A stretch of DNA of 64,000 bases. It comes from Sipunculus nudus. Lineage: Eukaryota > Annelida > Sipuncula > Golfingiida > Sipunculidae. Where the stretch lies: the NCBI GenBank assembly GCA_026874595.1, contig CM049310.1, positions 49,691,558-49,755,557 of the forward strand. The letters are read 5' to 3'. This document shows, in pieces, positions 12,101-22,100 of this stretch. The notes under the pieces were generated by a model. That model was not told where the DNA came from. It saw only the letters and a program-made list of their open reading frames with translations, and ran no database searches. The position numbers and the translations under genes are program-made. The number at the start of each line of letters is the position of its first letter. The stretch's first letter is position 1.

Positions 12101-15100
12101 TATTCTCAGCTACTTTCTCATGTTTAAAAAAGTCTACATTTAAATTATACACAAAAGGTTTCAGGTGTTTTTTGTGTTTACATACTAACTTCAGTTTTGA
12201 TGACTCTCTGGTTTGAGCACCAGACCTCTCAGCCCATTATGGATGTTCTTGGTTATGTTCCAAACTGTTGGTTGCAAGATAAACTTTGATACAGATAGTG
12301 ACCCCTAATGGTGTATGATAGAACTAACAGGAACAGTATAAAATATTAATTACTGTAGAATGAAAATAAAGGGCAATTTTGTATAACCAATCTTGAAGCA
12401 GTTCTTCTGTGTCTATTTGACAGATGTATACTAGAAAATCATCAAGACTAATCGACACATAAACTTTAGGAATGAATAAGACAGAATTTGTCTTAAATGT
12501 GATAATACCTGAAATATATTACATTAGGAATAAACCTAGGATAAATAAGGAGTAACTTGTCAAAATACTTGCTCACTAATTTATTTTTTGCTTGCACATA
12601 TGTAGAAGTATTGGTCCTATTACTTGAAAAGGAGACATTTTAGTTTTTTGCTGTTAACATTAATGGTTTTGGTATATTAATATATGCACACTTGCATCTA
12701 ATTATATGTCATTTTCCCTTTTGTAAGCATGGGGAATCCCCTGATATAGACGTAAGTGGTGTGATTTAGGTGTTCTGTGTTCTTGGCATGATTTTATTTA
12801 TTATTTTCTAATTAAGATTATAACTTCTTTATCAGTTTATTATTTTGGTGTTTAACATGTAATGATTTTAGTTTACATTATGGACACTGTTAATAGTTTT
12901 TGCACACTGATGTGGTATTATTATAGCATGTGCTATTAATATACTGTTATTTTATAAAATTTTGTAACAATTGTTTATTTATGAATATGTTTGAACTGGC
13001 ATGTTTTATGGCTGTTTTGTTAGCTTTATAATTATATGCTTATGTTTTCACAAAATCATTGGTAATTCTTGGGTCTGTTCCAGGAAAGTGACTTAAGTCA
13101 GATTGTGGATTTAAAGAGGCATATGTGAGTCACTATGGAAACCATTATGATGTCACAGTTGTTACCATGGTGCTTATGTCTGCTCCCAGACTTATAATTA
13201 CAGCTGTTACAGCAAAGGACATCTGATCCGTAACATTTTTATAGATTTAGTTAACACCACATTGTACTGAAATTGTGCTACTTTAATCTTGTCAGATGTC
13301 AGTAGCATTTGAAAATATAACATTTAACTGTAACCCCTTCCACTCATTGAACTGGTTATATCTCCAACAATGGTATATTCAAGACTTTGCTTTTTACCTG
13401 TTCAAATGGAATTTAAAGCAGCCCATTCACCTACCTTTTGAACAAAAATTTATTTGAGTTCTGACTTCCACTGTGTATATATTAATGATCTAAGGGTAAT
13501 TCTGGTTATGAAAAACTTTATAACACCTCCGTGAACTTGATTATCAACACAGCAATGATGACAATGGGGAAAAAATATGTAACCTAAGGTAGTAGGTTGC
13601 ATATTTGTGGAGAGAGAAAGGTCACTTGTTGCAAAACGCCATTTGCAAAGCTCTGGCTTATCTGACTTGCAGCCAGATGCCCTTTTTGAATTTGTTTTGA
13701 TTATTTTGGTGGGCCTCCACATATAATATACATATGGATATAAAGAAAACAAGCAGCCTATGTGCAGTGATATCCACATTTTTTGGCCTATTCATATGAA
13801 AGCTCCAAGGGATTACCTTTAGTTTATAACGGTAAGATAGGTAAAAAGATTCCTTTAAGGGGGCATAATCAAGAGTAAGATTATTCCTATTTTTTCACAC
13901 TATTAGTTCAGCTTTGCTTTATACAAAAGTTTCTTAGCAGAACCATCCCACTACACAGTCTCAGTACCTTGCATACGGCTGTTTTACACCTTGTTATGAC
14001 TCTGCATGTTGGTAAACACAGTCCACATGTGTCTGTTTACCATAACAAGGTCGCGTGACCGGAGGTCTGATTGTGAGCCACAGCACGCAGTGTTTCAGCC
14101 AGCGGGAACATCTTTTACATTTTTGGGCCAAGTCAGTCAGAGCCTCTCTTGACTGACACTTATTGTGGCTCCGCGATGCACACGACCCCATGCGCGTTGT
14201 TTATGCTGACACCTGTGATCGCACCCGGAGCACTGTTTTTAACACTCGAGCAAATGGTTTCAAGGCAATATTTTGGCAGGTACAGATTTCTTTTGAATGG
14301 AAAGATCTGTTCTCTTGTTAATTTAACATGCTTTCTAGGTGATTGGGCCCCTTTAAGTTTTTGCAGTTTCATAAACTGCTCAAACAAAGCAATAAGTAGC
14401 TTCATCTCCCAAGCTTGTTGATGTAATTTGATTGACAGTTTGCAGAAAGCAGTTTTGAAAGGTTCCTTCTTGTCGTCAACCATCACTAAAAAAATATGTA
14501 CCTTACAAGTAACCTAATATCTGTCATGTCACAAGTATTGTTTTATTAGATCACAGCATGTACATTTACCATATCATAGTGTAGCCATATATTTTTTACC
14601 TTTATGAGTGACCCTTAGGGGCCTGAACAGCTGAATGGTAGAAAGCTCAGTCCTCTCTGCTGGTGACCCGGGTCTGATTTGTGAGAGTGGGTTGTAGTTG
14701 CCCACCCAAGGTCGATGGTTTTCTCCTGGTCCTCCGATTTCCTCCAGCCTTACCTACTACCAAGCTCCAACATCTTAACCATGGATAAGGCCTTGTATTA
14801 GTTATTATAACTGGTTGTACAGTCCATGTAAAATAAATAAAGTTTATATATATTTATATATTTATATGAGTGTCCCTTGTAGCGACTGAAAAAAAAGTAG
14901 CATTATATTTTTCCAATATTTATAAATATTTGAAAGTCTGTTTGAAATTTCCTTTACACCTATTAAAATTGTAACATGTCAGTTGTTTTAAAGTGCAGAA
15001 AAAAAATTGAAAAATTGAATTTTACTTTACACTAGAATTTCAGCTTCATACTTGAACCAGATGAAATTCGGGAATTCCCTTGGTGATGTGTTCATTGCAG

Positions 15101-16825
15101 ATTAACATGAATTTTGACGTTTATTTTACAGCTGAAGCACTCCTTGTCTGCCTCCTCCCTTAACTCCATGGACAGTGTCAGCATTGCTCAGATACGCTCA
15201 CAGGATCAAATGTATGTCAAGGTCATGGTCCAGACCGTCGAGAACCACAAAACCAACCACTATAAGTGTATCTTGGTGAGTCAGCTACACTCAGCACACC
15301 TGTTGATGATATTTAATTCCTGTGGGAATATTATAGCTTTTAAATGTATTTAGTGAATATGAGGCCCTGTCTGTATAAATGAACGATTGTTTATACATCA
15401 GCTTCTCTGGAATTTTATATATGTTATCCTTATTTTCACAATAGTCACCACAGGTCACAAAGCAAAGAATTGATTTCATAAATAATAAAAGATCTTTAAG
15501 GCCAAAAAAAAGGGTATGGTTCTCAGGCACTTTTTCAGAAACCAGTGCGGGTGGGCAATATTTTATTTTTTACCCTTTTTTATATTTTGATAAAAATGTC
15601 AAATAATCAGGGAAAAGCATGAAAATAACAGAATTTATTTGCTAAACAGGTAAAAGCACTACATAACTAAGGAAATCTTATCAAAATTGAATTATTTTAT
15701 CTTCTTGATAGATGAGAATCAAAGTAAAAATTTTTTTAAGTCAAGGGGGTTGAAAATGATGAGAACCATACCTTTTATTTTGTTTGGCCTTATCTTGACC
15801 ATAAATCAAAGATTGATATAAATAATTTCATCTTTTAAATTATGCTCAATCCTAATTGAAAACAGTTAGAATCCACAATCAAATTTTGATTGAAAATGGT
15901 TTCAGAAAAAAAAAACAGATTTAATGCACATTCGATAGCCATATGAATGGCCTGTGCAGACTGAATGCTGATTGAAAATGGTATATATTTCCTGTGTGAA
16001 AGGAGTTTAAGACTTAGCATATCAATTGTCTTTCAGGTGAACAATAGTGACCACACAGCCAATGTCTTGCGAAACATACTGATAAAGTTCCATATAGATG
16101 GCAAGCCTCAAGATTACTGTCTCTTTCAAACTTTGCCAGATGGAGGTAGGATTCTTAATTTAATGCAAACATTATAAATTATGTTTTCTGCTTTAATCAA
16201 GTTATATTAAATATTACATTAAATATTACAGAAGATTTTCTGATTAACTGTGCTTTGCTTTTATCAATTAATTTGATAGATAACAGTAAAAATAAGCTTT
16301 AATCAAGGTAGGACATGTTACAGATATCATAATGGTACAAAATTCCTTTTAGATTTTGCTGTTGATTGTCCTAGTGATGCATATACTCTGGCTAAACATG
16401 ACAGGTTGACAAGCTTAAATGAATATTCATATTTAGAGTCATGTTTAGTCGTATTAAAAATTTATATGGTGGACTAGCTAAAATGAATATTCATATTTAG
16501 AGTCATGTTATGTCATATTTTATGAGTCCTATTTAGATATATTTAGAGTCATGTGATTCAAACATTTCTGAATTTGCATAATATTTGCATATATTTGCAT
16601 ATAGTCATGTGAACCATATTATGATGTGTGTCATGATGTAACTAATTTGATTCTTATTACATATTTTCAGAGTTAAATATTCCTGACAAAGCAAACGTCT
16701 TCTATGCCATCAACACATGTCTTCCTGAGGTTAAGTTTATTGTACGAAAGAAATCTGACCTTGAGAGGTTAAAGAAAGCACGGCAGAAGAAAAAGAAGAG
16801 GCATCGCCTGTTGTTTAACTTTTAA
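1..16825 (+). CDS. RGL: Ral guanine nucleotide dissociation stimulator-like protein (RalGDS/RGL family), 5'-incomplete, multi-exon
   Basis: This is a guanine-nucleotide exchange factor that in known relatives activates Ral GTPases and is recruited by active Ras through its Ras-association domain. Exons were joined by hand: 1-194, 636-739, 2300-2384, 3221-3328, (3638-3649), 5422-5669, 6389-6466, 11269-11413, (12728-12751), 15132-15275, 16037-16145, 16671-16825. All junctions are GT/AG and in phase, giving about 467 visible residues. The CDC25/RasGEF part shows [29 protein letters not shown] and [19 protein letters not shown], then [20 protein letters not shown] and YELSCEIEP, all typical of RalGDS/RGL. 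The linker is Ser/Pro-rich. The C-terminus matches the RGL Ras-association domain ([12 protein letters not shown]) and ends in a basic tail. The REM domain and the start of the catalytic domain lie before position 1. Family assignment is firm; the exact paralogue (RGL1, RGL2 or RalGDS orthologue) is not. Confidence 0.93.
636..739 (+). CDS. RGL: RGL exon: RasGEF domain helix
   Basis: The acceptor is CTTTCAG and the donor GTGAGA. The exon encodes [20 protein letters not shown] followed by [14 protein letters not shown]. This is the signature region 'LxNFSSLxAIxSALQSxxIxRL' of RasGEF domains. It is 104 nt long and leaves two bases (AG) that complete an Arg codon with the next exon. Confidence 0.95.
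2300..2384 (+). CDS. RGL: RGL exon: RasGEF domain, FxxLxxIFSxxxN segment
   Basis: The acceptor is GTTACAG and the donor GTGGGT. It encodes [19 protein letters not shown] then MMIREMLVK, matching the family pattern FR.F..L..IFSDENN...SRELL. It is 85 nt long and restores phase 0. Confidence 0.94.
2540..2856 (-). mobile_element. MITE copy 1 of the TAAGGCC family
   Basis: This is a roughly 317-bp element with imperfect inverted ends (AAGGCC...AGGTATGGTTCTCAGGCA at the left, TGCCTGAGAACCAT...GCCTAA at the right). It is in the opposite orientation to the copies at 15,498, 18,011 and 36,484. It has no coding capacity and sits in an RGL intron. Confidence 0.75.
3221..3328 (+). CDS. RGL: RGL exon: basic insert before the GTVPYLG motif
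   Basis: The acceptor is CTTTCCAG and the donor GTGAGT. The 108-nt, phase-0 exon encodes [20 protein letters not shown] then [16 protein letters not shown]. RalGDS/RGL1 proteins have EGTxKFA at the same place, followed by a Lys/Arg-rich stretch just before [11 protein letters not shown], so both position and composition fit. Confidence 0.9.
3638..3649 (+). CDS. RGL: Candidate 12-nt microexon of RGL (residues NGEE)
   Basis: A pyrimidine-rich acceptor (TTGTTTTGCAG) and a donor GTAATG enclose exactly 12 in-frame bases encoding Asn-Gly-Glu-Glu. Both neighbouring exons meet in phase 0, so the microexon can be included or skipped without shifting the frame. It would lengthen the variable loop just before [13 protein letters not shown]. 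The call is inferred from splice-site geometry only. Confidence 0.5.
5422..5669 (+). CDS. RGL: RGL exon: catalytic core, [19 protein letters not shown]
   Basis: The acceptor is TATTTTCAG and the donor GTATTT. The 248-nt exon encodes [20 protein letters not shown], then [29 protein letters not shown] and [16 protein letters not shown]. This is the most conserved block of the RasGEF domain (P-x-LG-x-L-x-D, NF-x-KR). It ends with two bases (AG) that complete a Ser codon with the exon at 6389. Confidence 0.96.
6389..6466 (+). CDS. RGL: RGL exon: end of RasGEF domain ([10 protein letters not shown])
   Basis: The acceptor is CATTTCAG and the donor GTACTT. It encodes (S)[20 protein letters not shown] then HRKKS. 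RalGDS/RGL proteins end their catalytic domain with SY.LSCE.EP. The exon is 78 nt long and its trailing AG joins a T in the next exon to make Ser. Confidence 0.93.
7281..7462 (+). mobile_element. tRNA-derived SINE, 5' part (split by an insertion)
   Basis: Polymerase III promoter-like boxes are visible: an A-box-like TGGCATAATGG at 7294-7304 and a B box GGTTCAAATCC at 7338-7348, with tRNA-like spacing. The tRNA-unrelated body follows and is cut at 7462 by the TA-flanked element. The likely remainder resumes at 9477 and runs to about 9600. Confidence 0.7.
7463..9476. mobile_element. 2,014-bp DNA transposon-like element with perfect 24-bp terminal inverted repeats
   Basis: Positions 7463-7486 and 9453-9476 are exact reverse complements over 24 bases (outer end TACCGTAAAAGTCG). 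The outermost TA may be the target duplication, as in Tc1/mariner/pogo-type elements. The motif GGGTGCGACTTGTA recurs near both ends (about 7540, 9353, 9426). There is no transposase frame, so the element is non-autonomous. Its interior is visibly richer in CpG than the surrounding intron. Confidence 0.8.
9715..10150. repeat. Dispersed repeat with GGGGGACAT ends
   Basis: The segment starts with CCCTGCTTC...CGGAACGGGGGACATTGAT, contains repeated CTGTCC/CTATCTGTCC text and ends with GAAGCGGGGGACATAAATTC. The paired motifs at the two ends suggest a small non-autonomous mobile element. Boundaries are approximate. Confidence 0.45.
11269..11413 (+). CDS. RGL: RGL exon: Ser/Pro-rich linker
   Basis: The acceptor is GTTTACAG and the donor GTAGGT. 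It encodes [20 protein letters not shown] followed by [20 protein letters not shown]. It is low-complexity, Ser-rich and likely disordered, as expected between the RasGEF and Ras-association domains. The exon ends in phase 0, so the following candidate microexon or the exon at 15132 can both follow it. Confidence 0.85.
11570..11890 (+). repeat. Minisatellite of about 54-bp units
   Basis: About six diverged copies of a unit built on GTTTATGAGAGCCCCTATCT followed by GATTGGTTTATAGGTAGATG lie just after the RGL linker exon. Each unit carries a GATTGG-type (inverted CCAAT) word. Confidence 0.8.
12728..12751 (+). CDS. RGL: Candidate 24-nt microexon of RGL (HGESPDID)
   Basis: The acceptor CCCTTTTGTAAG and an ideal donor GTAAGT flank 24 bases encoding HGESPDID in phase 0. 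Inclusion or skipping keeps the frame between the exons at 11269 and 15132. The AAG acceptor is less usual than CAG, so this may be an alternatively spliced cassette or a chance pairing. Confidence 0.45.
13084..13124 (+). other. Candidate frame-breaking cassette exon in the RGL linker
   Basis: A good acceptor (GGGTCTGTTCCAG) and a strong donor (GTGAGT) surround 41 bases reading [13 protein letters not shown] in phase 0. Because 41 is not a multiple of three, joining to the exon at 15132 gives an immediate TGA and would remove the Ras-association domain. It could be a poison exon, be paired with another unseen microexon, or be a false splice pair. Confidence 0.25.
13412..13863 (-). mobile_element. 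MITE of the AAAGGNGCCCAATCACCTA family (copy in RGL intron)
   Basis: The left end reads TTTAAAGCAGCCCATTCACC and the right end GATAGGTAAAAAGATTCC then TTTAAGGG. Internally it shares GAAAGCTCCAAGGGATTACC, in reverse orientation, with the element at 56317-56596. A lone related arm (TAGGTGATTGGGCCCCTTTA) lies at 14336-14355. Confidence 0.6.
14612..14872 (+). mobile_element. tRNA-derived SINE with A/T-rich tail
   Basis: A tRNA-like head (AGCTGAATGGTAGAAAGCTC) is followed by a B-box-like GACCCGGGTCTGATT, then a body containing GGTTTTCTCCTGGTCCTCC and GATTTCCTCC. It ends in an AAATAAATAAAG/TATATTT simple tail. This layout is standard for tRNA-derived SINEs. The TTTCTCC...TTTCCTCC core resembles conserved SINE central domains found across invertebrates. 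Confidence 0.6.
15132..15275 (+). CDS. RGL: RGL exon: start of the Ras-association domain
   Basis: The acceptor is TTTTACAG and the donor GTGAGT. The 144-nt phase-0 exon encodes [20 protein letters not shown] then [20 protein letters not shown] and NHYKCIL. This corresponds to the first beta strands of the ubiquitin-like Ras-association domain (family pattern CIIRV....NMYKSILVTSQDK). Confidence 0.9.
15498..15792 (+). mobile_element. MITE copy 2 of the TAAGGCC family
   Basis: The element runs from TTAAGGCCAAAAAAAAGGGT to ACCATACCTTTTATTTTGTT then TGGCCTTA. Its inverted termini (GGTATGGTTCTCA / TGAGAACCATACC) are nearly perfect. It is 295 bp long, non-coding, and lies 220 bp after an RA-domain exon. 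Confidence 0.8.
16037..16145 (+). CDS. RGL: RGL exon: Ras-association domain middle
   Basis: The acceptor is GTCTTTCAG and the donor GTAGGA. It encodes [20 protein letters not shown] then [16 protein letters not shown]. This matches the helix and strand of the RGL Ras-association domain ('T..VI...L.KHN......Y.L.Q.L.D'). It is 109 nt long, leaving one G. Confidence 0.92.
16416..16512 (+). repeat. Short tandem duplication, about 63-bp period
   Basis: AATGAATATTCATATTTAGA followed by GTCATGTT occurs twice, starting near 16,420 and 16,483. ATGAATATTCAT within it is a perfect palindrome. It is in the last RGL intron. Confidence 0.7.
16671..16825 (+). CDS. RGL: RGL terminal exon: end of RA domain, polybasic C-terminus, stop
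   Basis: The acceptor is ATTTTCAG. It encodes (E)[31 protein letters not shown] and [15 protein letters not shown], then TAA at 16823-16825. 'L.IP..ANVFYAMN...F.LR' is the end of the RGL Ras-association domain. The Lys/Arg-rich extension after it is longer and more basic than in the vertebrate proteins I know and may bind acidic membrane lipid or nucleic acid. Confidence 0.94.
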
Positions 16826-17383
16826 CAATTTAGTATCTATATATTCTCATAATCCAAGTCTGTCTGGCTAAATGACTCCAGCAATTTTTTATGTTGATAC
16901 TTATCAAAATTGCATGAGTTATATAATAGGATTATTTGACACCAACTGTAAAATAACACACTTTATAAATTTTGCAATAATTTTAGTTTAAATATTTAAA
17001 TTTTGAATATTTGTCTTTCACACTGTGATATTAATATGGTGTACAAATGTTGCAAAATGAATTAAATAACTTGAAACTGTACCTTCATTTATGCAATACT
17101 GTTAGTTATTCTGGGCAGTGAATGATACCCTGTCAATTTGCAGTATCTGATAAGTGTCTGTGCTGCCTTTACTAATGGGACCATTATACACAAACATACA
17201 CACTAAATTATTTGTTAAAATAATAATAACTTGAAATAAGTGAGGGTAAAATACTTTGCCTTTTATATCATGAGAGCCAAGGGGTTTTCTTCCTTTATGT
17301 CTCAAGAGCATGGACAATAAAGAGAGGCACAGAATCAGCAACACACAGTTACACAATTATATCATTATAACCTGAGCTTTGTT

Positions 17384-17484
<101 letters not shown>

Positions 17485-17928
17485 GCAACAACATAGGAGT
17501 CTTTTAGCCAGGCAGGCATCAAACTAACTATGAAGCAATCTCAGTTCTTGTATATATTTATTTTCATATTTTATGTAGTGTATATTATTGATATTTCATA
17601 TGATCCCATTCCAAAGGCCAGAGTCACTAAGTATACAGATACATAGACCTGTACAGCCTTATGATACAAAAACCCTACAGCAATACTGATGAACCTCTGT
17701 GAGCAGTGCTGAGTGTGTGTTTCACAGCTTGTGCACCGGATTGATGGTGCTGCAGTTTTGTTTCTTACAAATGTTGAAAAAAATATTACTTGTGTTTGAA
17801 TCAAAGTACACGGTGTTACTTATATAAACACATTTTACTGTGTGCTGAAGTGATCAAATATATATTTCAACATATTTATTTATATATATTTATATAAAAA
17901 TATTATATATATATACATATTATAATAC

Positions 17929-17934
<6 letters not shown>

Positions 17935-18000
<66 letters not shown>
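17935..18000. repeat. (TA)n microsatellite
   Basis: A second pure TA run of about 66 bp, bounded by degenerate TATATTT sequence. It directly abuts the MITE copy starting at 18011, whose TA target site may have been supplied by this tract. Confidence 0.97.
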
Positions 18001-18005
<5 letters not shown>

Positions 18006-18010
18006 GTATA

Positions 18011-18323
18011 TAAGGCCAAAAAAAAGGTTTGGTTCTCAGGAACTTTTTTTAGAAATCAATGCATGCAGGTATTTTTTTTTATCCTTGTTTTTGTATGTTT
18101 CTATAAAGATGTCATATGACTAGGGAAAAGCATGATAATAAAAGATTTTTTTCACTAAACAGGTAAAAGCACTATATAAGAAAGGAAATTTTATCAAATT
18201 TGTAATGAAGTTTCTATATTTGTATGTAAGTTTCTATTGAAAATCAAAATCAAAATTTTTTGATGCAGGGGATTAAATTGACGCAGGTGGTGCCTGAAAA
18301 CCATACCTTTTATTTTTGGCCTA
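18011..18323 (+). mobile_element. MITE copy 3 of the TAAGGCC family
   Basis: The left end TAAGGCCAAAAAAAAGGTTT then GGTTCTCAGG is mirrored at the right by CCTGAAAACCATACCTTTTA then TTTTTGGCCTA. It is about 313 bp, has no coding capacity, and is in the same orientation as copies 2 and 4. Confidence 0.8.
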
Positions 18324-19078
18324 TATATACTGTGGTTGCCTTTTTGTTCGCAAGGGTTTTAATTTCGCGATATTCGCGAATGGGAAATAATCGCGAAAAA
18401 GAAACCCTCGGGAATTATAGCCAATTTGAGTATGACCTTCTAATTTAATGTAGTCTATACTCGTATGGGAATAGGTTAGAACAGTGAGAAATTTTAAAAT
18501 AAGTTACATCCATGCAGATATTGGGAAAACGTTCCCTTAAATTTGAACTAAACTATCTGTGCTGTGTGTACGGGCCCATCGTTATCTCAATCAACTTCAA
18601 TAAAAACTGTTCGTATACCTCCTTTAGGTATCTTTAAGCATTATAGTGGTACATTTGCAGATATTAAATATGTTATTACAACTGTGGGTACACCAGGTAC
18701 CTTGACAGTAACTTTTAGTACAAAGTACATTTAGTACTTCAAAATCATATTGCAATTTTTCATCAGTGGTTTGCCACTTTTACATATTGCAACTTGAAAT
18801 ACCTACAAATATTGGGACACTAATCGTAAAATATAACATCCATTAATATACCAGTATGAGGTTTTAATTGTCAGATCATTAGTTACAGATGTCATATGAT
18901 TATACATGATACAGAGAGTAAAACTGACAAACTACAGGTAGATATTACAACTATGGGTTACAGTAAAACTGTAGAACATCTCATTCTCTTAAAACTCAAA
19001 TTTCAAGAATGGGCAAGGTATGACCTAGAGCGAGCATGTAATTTTCATGAATTGCTTGTGGTAACATTTTTCATACAC

Positions 19079-19115
19079 TCACACACACACACACACACAC
19101 AAACAAATAAATAAA
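19079..19115. repeat. (CA)n and AAAT microsatellite
   Basis: A CA run of about 22 bp is followed by AAACAAATAAATAAAT. Confidence 0.95.
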
Positions 19116-22100
19116 TTGAGATAGAAATATATGTTTAAAAGCCAAACCAGGTCAGTAATGCATTTAATTGTGTCTACACAAGCAGGTCAGAGATGTGTAT
19201 GGTGTCCCCGTATAATTAGTGTTCAGACAGATGCTCCAGATAAATTGAACCTTAAAATCTTGCATTGGATTTGCTTACTTCCAGGAGTATTACTAAGTAT
19301 GGCATTCAATATTTGTGAGCAATTTAATTTTGCAAATCAAGGTTACCTCACAAAATTCATGAAAATACATGCTTGTGATAATTATCTGTTCTACTGTACT
19401 CAAGATTTAGACATAAGAGCTCTTTAATATGTAATAGCTACAAATATTGCAACAGCAGAACAGCAGTTTACTACTTGCTAAGCATCCTCCGCTACTATAT
19501 ATACTATTACAATGGATGCAGATATTGCATCTAATTGCACACCTGTTGTATGTATATAAAAAATACTTAATACAAAATCCTAAAAACACCTCTCTGTGTC
19601 ACACAAAATAAAAATACTGAATATTTTAGCACACCTGTGGCACACGTAGCAGCTGTTTGACTTGAAACCTGTTTTATTCAATAATAATTATAAAAATACT
19701 GTAAATTCTCATAGTCTTATGAATATTCATAATTGCTCATGGCATCAACAGAATGAAAAAAAATTATGCTTGTGTATCCCAGGTATAGTTTGGATATTTA
19801 TATATAATATAATATATAAAAATTTATATATAATAAATATTTGTGAATCACCATAAGCATATATAATAAAGAAGCTGATAATACAAGGGATCACTGATTA
19901 TATAGACTGGGCTATGGTTATTTTAAACTATGGGCTGGTTCACTGCAATCAGTGCTACAAACTGTCCATAATTGTCTGCAGTAAGATAAAGACATTTCAC
20001 TCACAGACTCTGTAGTCAGTAGAAGAAACAAAGTATAAATTGTGTAATGTTTAAAAAAAAAAGGATCAAAGAGATTGAACATGAACACAATAAGTACTAT
20101 GTCCAGGTTACTTTTTATAAATAACAATTTGTACAGTGGGTTAAGTGATTTAAAGGGTAAACATTTGTGTTGATGGAAATACTTGGCTCTGCAATTATGA
20201 TACTCAATCTGCACAATAGGTGGCAGCACAGGCAAGCACTTTAAACATTTAAGATCACATCTTCTGGTGTCTCCAGTTTTTAAGATTGAGTTCATTGGTT
20301 GATGCTCACTTGTTCCAATCAGTAGAAGGGTATGACAGACAGATACTATTGACTTGATCCTTCAGCTGTTGGTAGCAGAAAACTCATACTCCCACTTACA
20401 GTGGGTTTAAATATGTGTAGGCAATTTTTGTAAGAAACATAGTATGGTTTGGTGGGACACAACTTTTAAAGGACAGATTCTGTAAATCACATATTTGTTG
20501 TTCTCTACCACACAACACATGTGGGCATTTTTTTAATATTTCATACATGGATAATTTTAGTAATAAACAGTTCAGATAGCAAGTTACTGTAATGCATATT
20601 GCTCAGTAATACTCAATAACAGCTTATCAAAATGTTAATTTGGATAGGGTCTGTAATTAATGAATTGATTAAGAAGTTTCTGTGGGAGCTCTTTACCAGG
20701 GCCCTGTAAACTCAGGGCGAGGCTATAAATAGAAGTGCAGCCATTAAAAAAGGATCTACAGTACATTTAGTTTGGGTCAATTCTGTAAATGCACAGTAGG
20801 TTGATACTGTAATAACTGTTGTAATCAGCTCATTAGTACATTCTGTAGAACACAGCTGGTGCAGGCTGTGACTGTACCAGGTACAAGTTTGATGCTGCAG
20901 TGTGAGAGTTCTACTCTGGCTTTTTAAGCAATAACAGTTTAACTGTGACAGAATCAGGGATGGGCAGGGTGACCTCTGGTGGAGACCAGAGAGGAACTGA
21001 AGTTGCACAAAAAACACAAATATCAACATGGCCCAAATATAAAACTGGCTTGAAATAAAGATAAAAATTGTTCAAATCTTGATCTGTAGGCAAAATACAT
21101 GTTTTAAAAGAAATAATTGTATTATTATTTTTGGCACGTGATCAGTGGTTTTAGGTGATATATAAGGATTTTCCTGACAAGAGCAAAGATGGAAACACAT
21201 TATAAAAGGGATTTTCCCTTTACAATTAAATCTTTTTGCATGTTGAAAGGTAAATATTATTTTTATGAAGAATAGTTAGAAAGATTTGTACGTAAGAAAA
21301 AAGTTTATTTTAGCTTTCTGCTCAGAATCATAAGTGACAGGATACATGGGATTTGTACCGTGTAAGTTTATTTACATGATTAATATGTAAATGATGTGTT
21401 TTCTTAAAAGTAAAATATAAAAATACAAGATGAAGGATCCAATCCTCGCATAAAGTTCTTCTTAAAAAAAAAATAAATAAAATTTGTTATATAAAACAAT
21501 TATATGCAGGGTTTGTCATAATATAAGAATTTTTTTGTCTGAATGGTATATAAATATTAGGAATATCTTATAAATAACTTTTTATATAATCAATGGACTT
21601 CTTGAGAAATCTTGTACAGGTGAAAACTTGTCAATATTTCAGTTACCAAATGGGTGGTACTCTGTAGACAGCGCCATCTATAGGCAATGCTTTAAACTAA
21701 AAAATGATACACATGAACTTAAAAAATGGAAATTGAATGTTAATGAATAATGATTTGTGCAGGTATGTAGTACATAAAACAGTGATATGAGGACCATGAC
21801 CAAAAGCAAGTAATGTGAGCTGAGGTAAACAAGGGTAAGCTTGTAAGCAATAATCTGTCTCTTTGTGTCTTCATACATAACTTGTATCAGTGTTCTGCCC
21901 TGATGTCTATAATCGTTTTCACAATACAAGTGTGTTGAATTCTGTTTCCCAATACCCAGTTTAACATACAGGATTCGATACACTGCACACTGAATGATGT
22001 TCATTCTCCATCAAAAATAAGCATATTTGGTGATCAGTTCAATTTTCATTATATGTTCTGTGTTCAGTTATAGCGCATGCCCCTAAATATGTTCCCTTTG

